NCBI GenBank assembly: GCA_002329625.1 | Contig: DCTP01000081.1 | Location: 548 to 10,115, forward strand | Source of the DNA: Leptolinea sp. UBA1437 | Lineage (GTDB): Bacteria; Chloroflexota; Anaerolineae; Anaerolineales; Anaerolineaceae | Length of the DNA stretch: 9,568 nt | Direction: 5' to 3' | Shown: in pieces, positions 5,204 to 9,568 of the stretch | Position numbering within the stretch: the first letter of the stretch is position 1 | Layout: every line of letters begins with the position of its first letter | Made by a program: the position numbers and the translations under genes | The notes under the pieces: generated by a model | Seen by the model: only the letters and a program-made list of their open reading frames with translations | Database searches by the model: none | What the model was told of the DNA's origin: nothing

Positions 5204-6062
5204 TGGGAAAAAAATTGCAGAAGAAATCCGAAACGAGGTTGGCATTGCCGTAAAAGAGAGAATTGCTGCCGGTTTGTCAGTCCCGGGATTAGCAACTGTG
5301 TTGGTCGGTAATGACCCGGCTTCCCAAATCTATGTCCGAAATAAAATGAAAGCCTGCGACCGGTTGGGAATTTATTCGGTTTCTTATACGCTTCCGGAAG
5401 ATACCGAATTTGAAACGCTCAAAGAGTTGATCAATCAATTAAATGTCGCACCCGAAATTCACGGCATCCTTGTACAACTCCCGTTACCGCCGCAAATCGA
5501 TGAATATTCCGTTTTATCGATGATTAATCCACAAAAAGATGTGGACGGATTCCATCCGATTAATGCCGGAATGCTGGCCCGAAAAGAAAGTGAGCCTTGG
5601 TTTATCCCATGCACTTCAGCGGGTATTCTCCGTCTAATTCACAGTGTTCAGCCAGATATTACCGGAATGGAAGCCGTGGTGATCGGCCGGTCTTCTATTG
5701 TCGGTATGCCAACCGCTCAGTTGCTGTGCCGAAATAATGCCACGGTCACCATCTGTCATACAAAGACCGTCAATCTCGCTTCCGTCTGCCGCCGTGCGGA
5801 TCTGTTGGTGGTCGCTGCCGGGCACAGCAAACTGGTAAAAGGGGATTGGGTAAAACCGGGCGCGATCGTGATTGATGTGGGAATCAATCGAGTGAATACG
5901 CCCGACGCACCCAAAGGATATATCCTGACAGGTGATACCGAATTTGATGAGATTGTCAACATTGCCAAAGCGATCACGCCGGTTCCAGGCGGAGTCGGTC
6001 CGATGACGATAGCAATGCTAATGCAAAATACCCTGCTCGCCGCTTCCAGATATTCCGCTTAA
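5184..6062 (+). CDS. folD: Bifunctional methylenetetrahydrofolate dehydrogenase / methenyltetrahydrofolate cyclohydrolase
   Basis: The product is 292 residues, full length for FolD. It interconverts 5,10-methylene-, 5,10-methenyl- and 10-formyl-tetrahydrofolate using NADP, supplying one-carbon units for purines, fMet-tRNA and methionine. Catalytic residues stand at the family positions: Tyr50 and Lys54 in YVRNK, Gln98 in VQLPLP, Asp121 in KDVDGFHP. PCTSAGI (142-148), the nucleotide-binding GRSSIVGMP (168-176) and the C-terminal TPVPGGVGPMTIAML (265-279) signature are all intact. The ATG at 5184 gives the usual MTAVIIDGK N-terminus, although no Shine-Dalgarno is seen before it; a short upstream ORF with a good site overlaps the start. 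Probably co-transcribed with the FtsB-like gene. Confidence 0.97.
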   Translation: MTAVIIDGKKIAEEIRNEVGIAVKERIAAGLSVPGLATVLVGNDPASQIYVRNKMKACDRLGIYSVSYTLPEDTEFETLKELINQLNVAPEIHGILVQLPLPPQIDEYSVLSMINPQKDVDGFHPINAGMLARKESEPWFIPCTSAGILRLIHSVQPDITGMEAVVIGRSSIVGMPTAQLLCRNNATVTICHTKTVNLASVCRRADLLVVAAGHSKLVKGDWVKPGAIVIDVGINRVNTPDAPKGYILTGDTEFDEIVNIAKAITPVPGGVGPMTIAMLMQNTLLAASRYSA

Positions 6063-6102
6063 TATTTTCCTTTTTCAAATTTCATTTCGATTTGTCGTAT
6101 AT

Positions 6103-6118
6103 TATGATGAATATCATA
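6103..6118. repeat. 16-bp inverted repeat upstream of the deaminase promoter
   Basis: TATGAT-GAAT-ATCATA is a perfect inverted repeat with 6-base arms. It ends on the first base of the GntR-type palindrome and lies immediately upstream of the -35 box. It could be a binding site for a second regulator or part of an extended operator. Confidence 0.4.
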
Positions 6119-6130
6119 TTGTCAGACAAT
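6118..6130. promoter_or_regulatory. Candidate GntR operator overlapping the -35 box
   Basis: ATTGTCAGACAAT is a perfect 13-bp palindrome centred on A6124. It fits the GntR-superfamily half-site pattern TnGTnnnACnA. It covers the -35 hexamer of the operon promoter, so bound protein would block RNA polymerase. The likely ligand is the GntR/UTRA protein encoded at 7613-8353 in the same operon. HutC-type regulators more often use GT-n-TA-n-AC, so the match is to the FadR-style pattern; binding by this regulator is inferred. Confidence 0.55.
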
Positions 6131-6147
6131 CCAAAATGGGGTATAAA
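6119..6147 (+). promoter_or_regulatory. Promoter of the 8-oxoguanine deaminase operon
   Basis: TTGTCA (6119-6124) and TATAAA (6142-6147) are separated by exactly 17 bases. The expected start near 6154 leaves a 60-base leader before the TTG start codon. The -35 box lies within the 13-bp palindrome. Confidence 0.7.
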
Positions 6148-6169
6148 CAAGGGTGTAGAACTGCTCTAA

Positions 6170-6182
6170 ATGATTAGACAAT
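6170..6182. promoter_or_regulatory. Degenerate second copy of the GntR operator
   Basis: ATGATTAGACAAT matches the first operator at 10 of 13 positions, with the right half-site AGACAAT intact. Centre-to-centre distance is 52 bp, close to five helical turns, so the two sites would face the same side of the DNA. It lies about 17-29 bases downstream of the predicted start. Confidence 0.35.
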
Positions 6183-6198
6183 TCTTTGCTTATCAAAA

Positions 6199-6204
6199 AG
6201 GAGG
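6199..6204 (+). promoter_or_regulatory. Strong Shine-Dalgarno supporting a TTG start
   Basis: AGGAGG (6199-6204) lies nine bases upstream of TTG at 6214. There is no ATG at suitable spacing, so this site decides the start of the deaminase. Confidence 0.8.
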
Positions 6205-6213
6205 AAAGAATCA

Positions 6214-7599
6214 TTGTCCACACTTTTAATTAAAAATGCATTGGTACTGGCTACCATGGATGACAACAATCAGGAAATCTCCGATGGGGGATTATTGATT
6301 CGGGACGGATTTATCGAAAGCGTCGGGAAAACATCGGATTTACCTACGGAAGCGGATGAAATTCTGGATTTATCCGGCCATGTCGTTCTTCCGGGGCTGA
6401 TTAACACACATCACCACTTTTATCAGACATTGACCAGAGCGATTCCCGGAGCCCAGAATTCGAATCTCTTTAATTGGTTAAAAACCCTTTATCCGATTTG
6501 GGGCAGAATGACTCCGGAAGATATCTATATTTCGACACAGACAGCCATGGCTGAATTGGCGCTTTCAGGCTGTACAACCGCTTCTGATCATTTATACCTT
6601 TTCCCGAACGGGTCTAAATTGGATGATGAGATCGAAGGTGCTCGCCAGGTGGGATTGCGTTTCCATGCATCGCGGGGATCGATGAGCCTCGGCGAATCCA
6701 AAGGCGGACTTCCACCGGACAGCGTTGTTGACACGGAAGAACATATTTTGGAAGATTGTGTTCGGGTTGTCGAAAAATATCATGATCCGAAACCGGGATC
6801 GATGCTGCAAATTGTTTTTGCACCTTGTTCTCCTTTCAGTGTCTCAACCGAATTAATGCGGGAAAGCGCAAAATTAGCCCGTCACTACGGAGTCCATTTG
6901 CACACCCATTTGGCGGAAACAGAGGATGAGGAAGCTTTTACACTCGAAAAATTCGGACTCAGACCGGTAGATTATATGGCTTCGGTCGATTGGCTCGGAA
7001 ATGACGTCTGGTTCGCACATTCCGTCCATGTCAGTCCGGAAGATATACAAGTTTATAAGAAATACGGTTGCGGAGTCGCTCATTGTCCGTCATCAAATAT
7101 GCGCCTCGGTTCCGGTTTCGCTCCGTTGATGGAATATTTACGGGAAGGAATTCACGTCGGATTAGGAGTAGATGGGTCTGCCAGTAATGACGGCTCTCAT
7201 ATGTTGGCGGAAGTCCGACAAGCTCTACTGATGGCACGCCTCCGTGCCGGTTTAATGGGCGCTTCGCTCAGCGGTGAAAATGCGCCGAAATTAATCACCG
7301 CACGGGAAGTGCTGGAAATCGCAACCCGCGGCGGAGCGGCGGTCTTAGGCAGAAAAGATATCGGCTCTCTGGAACCAGGAAAATGTGGCGATTTTATCGC
7401 CGTCAATATGAATCGATTACGCTATACAGGCAGCTTGACCGATCCGCTATCTGCATTGGTATTCTGTAACCCGGGGTGGGTTGATTTCAATTATGTTCAA
7501 GGAAAAGCAATTGTTAAAAACGGAGAATTAATGACCGTGAATGTGCCGGATCTGGTGCAACGACATAATAAAGCCGCAGCCGGATTGGTGAAAAAATAA
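6214..7599 (+). CDS. 8-oxoguanine deaminase (amidohydrolase superfamily)
   Basis: The product is 461 residues, a full-length cytosolic TIM-barrel amidohydrolase with the small N- and C-terminal beta-sandwich regions. Metal ligands are visible: HxH in NTHHHFYQTLTRA (His66, His68), the HTHLAE strand (His232 and Glu235 region), His269 in WFAHSVH and Asp320 in GLGVDGSASND. PGLINTHHHFYQTLTRA, LYPIWGRMTPE, SGCTTASDH, RGSMSLGESKGGLPP, APCSPFSV and AHCPSSNMRLGSG match the Pseudomonas 8-oxoguanine deaminase type rather than guanine deaminase or SAH deaminase. That enzyme converts 8-oxoguanine to uric acid and ammonia, disposing of oxidised purine. Isoxanthopterin deaminase and AtzB-like enzymes are related alternatives. 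It starts with TTG behind a strong Shine-Dalgarno and is followed after 13 bases by the GntR regulator. Confidence 0.85.
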   Translation: MSTLLIKNALVLATMDDNNQEISDGGLLIRDGFIESVGKTSDLPTEADEILDLSGHVVLPGLINTHHHFYQTLTRAIPGAQNSNLFNWLKTLYPIWGRMTPEDIYISTQTAMAELALSGCTTASDHLYLFPNGSKLDDEIEGARQVGLRFHASRGSMSLGESKGGLPPDSVVDTEEHILEDCVRVVEKYHDPKPGSMLQIVFAPCSPFSVSTELMRESAKLARHYGVHLHTHLAETEDEEAFTLEKFGLRPVDYMASVDWLGNDVWFAHSVHVSPEDIQVYKKYGCGVAHCPSSNMRLGSGFAPLMEYLREGIHVGLGVDGSASNDGSHMLAEVRQALLMARLRAGLMGASLSGENAPKLITAREVLEIATRGGAAVLGRKDIGSLEPGKCGDFIAVNMNRLRYTGSLTDPLSALVFCNPGWVDFNYVQGKAIVKNGELMTVNVPDLVQRHNKAAAGLVKK

Positions 7600-7612
7600 A
7601 TCAGGTGATTAG

Positions 7613-8353
7613 ATGAAAAACCAAGAAAACAATTATGAGAATCTCAGTCTTTTTCAGAAACTGAATATTGACTTAGCAAAAATTATCGAAGAGACACCTC
7701 CGGGCACCAGATTAAAATCCGAGCCGGAATTGGCAGCTAGTTTGGGCGTTTCTCGAGCTACACTGCGCGAAGCGATGCGAACGTTTGAAGGACAGGGCTT
7801 GATCCGTCGCCGGCAAGGGGTTGGAACTTTTGTCCTCGATCAAAAACAAAACATCGAAAGCGGGCTGGAAGTGCTTGAAAGCATCGAAACACAGGCAAAA
7901 CGGCTGGGGTTGGATGTGAAGATGGGATACCTGGAAATTAATCACATTAATACTGATGAAGAACTCGCAAAACATTTCGGCATTCAACAGGGTGATCCCG
8001 TTATCCGAATCTCACGAGTGATCTGGGTAGCTGATCGTCCGGTGGCATATTTAATCGATAATGTATTGCCAGATGTTCTGGAAGAGGAAGATCTTGATAA
8101 AGGGTTCACCGGCTCGGTGTTGGATTTATTCCTGAGACGAGGAAAGCCGGAACTCTCGCACTCCAAAACATTGGTTGCCGCTTTCCCCGCCACAACCGCT
8201 ATCGCGAAAAAAATGCAGCTTCAAAGAGGAGATTGTCTCCTCAGGTTGGAAGCTTATCTTTATGACAAAAAAGATCGAATGATCGATTATTCTCTCAGCT
8301 ATTTCATTCCGGGATTTTTCAAATTCCAGGTGATTCGATCAATCGGAAAATAA
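7613..8353 (+). CDS. GntR-family transcriptional regulator with UTRA ligand-binding domain (HutC subfamily)
   Basis: The product is 246 residues. The N-terminal winged helix-turn-helix (about 15-74) contains GTRLKSEPELAASLGVSRATLREAMRTFEGQGLI and the wing RRRQGVGTFV. The C-terminal half (about 90-240) is a UTRA domain, the chorismate-lyase-like sensor of the HutC subfamily, recognisable from GDPVIRISRVIWVADRPVAYLIDNVLP and the late SLSYFIPGFFKFQVIR. Family members bind palindromic operators as dimers and release DNA on ligand binding. AGGTGATT five bases before the ATG is a strong ribosome-binding site matching the extended 16S tail. It is second in the operon, so autoregulation through the palindrome over the operon promoter is likely. 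Inference: the ligand may be an oxidised purine or breakdown product. Confidence 0.92.
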   Translation: MKNQENNYENLSLFQKLNIDLAKIIEETPPGTRLKSEPELAASLGVSRATLREAMRTFEGQGLIRRRQGVGTFVLDQKQNIESGLEVLESIETQAKRLGLDVKMGYLEINHINTDEELAKHFGIQQGDPVIRISRVIWVADRPVAYLIDNVLPDVLEEEDLDKGFTGSVLDLFLRRGKPELSHSKTLVAAFPATTAIAKKMQLQRGDCLLRLEAYLYDKKDRMIDYSLSYFIPGFFKFQVIRSIGK

Positions 8354-8357
8354 ATTT

Positions 8358-9568
8358 ATGACAAACAAGTCATCCTCCGGAAGCAAACAGCCTTCTCTAC
8401 CGGTTCTGTTTACCTTGGCGATTCTTATCGCCTATGGGATTCCGGTATTTTTAGGCTGGTTCAGTTTCTATGGGGACGACTGGATTTATATCTATGAATA
8501 TCATCTGAACGGTACCGCCGGATTTCCCGCTTTTGTCGCTTGGGACCGGCCGTATTCCGCATGGATCTATATTCTGGCAACTTCTCTTTTCGGAGAACAT
8601 GTTTTACCGTATCATGTTTTGTTGCTTTTTCAACGCTGGTTGGCTGTCTTTTTGTTTTTTAAAATTTTGCAAATGGTTTGGTCGGATATCCCGCGCGTTG
8701 TCAGTGGAGCCGTATTACTCTTTGCTGTTTATCCGGGCTTTCATCAACAACCGATCGCAGTCCAATATATTTTGCATTTCGCATCATTGGATTTATGTCT
8801 ATTTTCCATTTGGTGTATGCTGAAAACTTCTGAATCCGGATTTTTGGAGAAACGATCATGGAAAGGTATCCTGCTCACAATCGTCGGATTCTTTTCTTCG
8901 TTAACGGCACTTTTTTCCTGTGAATATTTTATCGGGTTGGAATTGATACGGCCATTTCTGTTATGGTTTCAACAAGTCAATCGGTTTAAGGATGAGCCGG
9001 TAAAGAAACCAGTGAAAATCGGAAACATCTTTTTTCATTGGTTCCCATACCTATTATCTATGATAATTTTTATGGTTTGGCGGGTATTTATTTTCTCATT
9101 CCAAACCTATCAGCCAAAACTTCTAAATAAATTCAACGAAAATCCGGCAGCCGCATTTTCAGAGATACTCAGGAAAATTTTGACTGATCTATATACGGTG
9201 ACAATCGCGGCATGGAGAAAAGCGTTGAACCGGCCTACCGGAGAAGAGAATCAAATCATCTTTTGGCTGTTGATATTAGCTTGTTTTTTCCTTTTTGCTT
9301 ATTCTCTCAGACGTTTTCACAATCGAGAAAGCAAACAACGATCAATAGCAATTGAAAATGAGAAGGTTCAATTTTTGACCACCGGATTAGTCGCACTGTT
9401 GGCAGCCGGCATTCCATTTTGGGTGACAATGATCAATATCGAACTCGATTTCCCTTGGGATCGACCGACCATTTCTTTCAGTGTCGGTGTAGCTATGCTG
9501 ATCAGTGTCGGAATTTCGTTTGTTTTTCAAAATAAATTTCAAACCTTAGTAACTGCATCAATAATCGC
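8358..9568 (+). CDS. Polytopic membrane protein, GT-C glycosyltransferase-like, 3' end outside the window
   Basis: An open frame from the ATG at 8358 runs 403 codons to the right edge without a stop. Hydrophobic segments are visible around residues 14-34, 67-78, 86-106, 114-126, 135-153, 168-186, 226-248, 300-316, 339-358 and 373-390. After the first membrane segment comes FYGDDWIYIYEYHL (acidic pair Asp40-Asp41), the position where GT-C enzymes such as GT39/ArnT types carry catalytic acidic residues; AWDRPYSAWIY and a later CEYFIGLE follow. These proteins usually move sugars or lipids from polyprenyl carriers outside the membrane. The fold is suggested, not shown, and no substrate can be named. 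The ATG lies four bases after the regulator's stop, so it is co-transcribed; its ribosome-binding site is weak. Confidence 0.75.
   Translation, partial: MTNKSSSGSKQPSLPVLFTLAILIAYGIPVFLGWFSFYGDDWIYIYEYHLNGTAGFPAFVAWDRPYSAWIYILATSLFGEHVLPYHVLLLFQRWLAVFLFFKILQMVWSDIPRVVSGAVLLFAVYPGFHQQPIAVQYILHFASLDLCLFSIWCMLKTSESGFLEKRSWKGILLTIVGFFSSLTALFSCEYFIGLELIRPFLLWFQQVNRFKDEPVKKPVKIGNIFFHWFPYLLSMIIFMVWRVFIFSFQTYQPKLLNKFNENPAAAFSEILRKILTDLYTVTIAAWRKALNRPTGEENQIIFWLLILACFFLFAYSLRRFHNRESKQRSIAIENEKVQFLTTGLVALLAAGIPFWVTMINIELDFPWDRPTISFSVGVAMLISVGISFVFQNKFQTLVTASII

Noticed and set aside
8358..8373. Inverted repeat ATGAC-AAACAA-GTCAT at the membrane-protein start
   Set aside because: Five-base arms within coding sequence are easily explained by chance; no promoter or regulator context supports it.
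8533..8823. Rightward 96-codon frame within the membrane-protein gene
   Set aside because: It is out of frame with the 403-codon open frame starting at 8358, which is longer, closely coupled to the regulator and has regular membrane segments.

Overview
The window reads as ordinary bacterial chromosome, mid-40s %GC by eye, with no sign of phage, transposon, CRISPR or plasmid sequence. The gene set suggests a Chloroflexota bacterium, probably Anaerolineae-like: a short FtsB/DivIC-like protein with a proline-rich tail, a UTRA-type GntR regulator beside an 8-oxoguanine deaminase, and a GDDW-type polytopic membrane protein. This placement is inferred from protein flavour and is not proven.

Layout, left to right. 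At 1-260 there is a possible 5' fragment of a leftward gene, then a strong promoter and tRNA-Val(CAC). At 260-1876 everything points left: a stand-alone DsrE/YedF-type protein, a SAM methyltransferase with a C-terminal zinc ribbon, and the bacterial small SRP RNA (ffs), which has a clear promoter. At 1922-3619 a leftward pair encodes a PiT phosphate permease and its DUF47/PhoU-like partner. At 3620-3948 there is intergenic DNA with a coding-like 29-codon scrap. At 3949-6062 the genes point right: arfB, tRNA-Leu(CAG) with promoter and terminator, a septum-formation-initiator-like protein, and folD. At 6063-9568 a regulated rightward operon encodes 8-oxoguanine deaminase, a GntR/UTRA regulator, and a large membrane protein that runs off the window.

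The genes form three working units. One is housekeeping translation, secretion and division: two tRNAs, SRP RNA, ArfB ribosome rescue and an FtsB-like protein. Another is phosphate uptake (PiT plus DUF47). The third is a purine-oxidation-product operon whose promoter carries a perfect 13-bp palindrome over the -35 box and a degenerate second copy 52 bp downstream, consistent with autoregulation by the operon's own GntR protein.

The most useful non-obvious observations are: (i) arfB and the FtsB-like gene share a near-identical extended -10 box placed so that transcription would start on the A of the ATG, which predicts leaderless mRNAs; (ii) the GntR operator pair; (iii) a 16-codon upstream ORF with a good Shine-Dalgarno overlapping the folD start; (iv) a cluster of nested palindromes 3' of arfB; and (v) apparent over-representation of ATCGAT. 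I did not find a clearly novel multi-gene defence or metabolic system.
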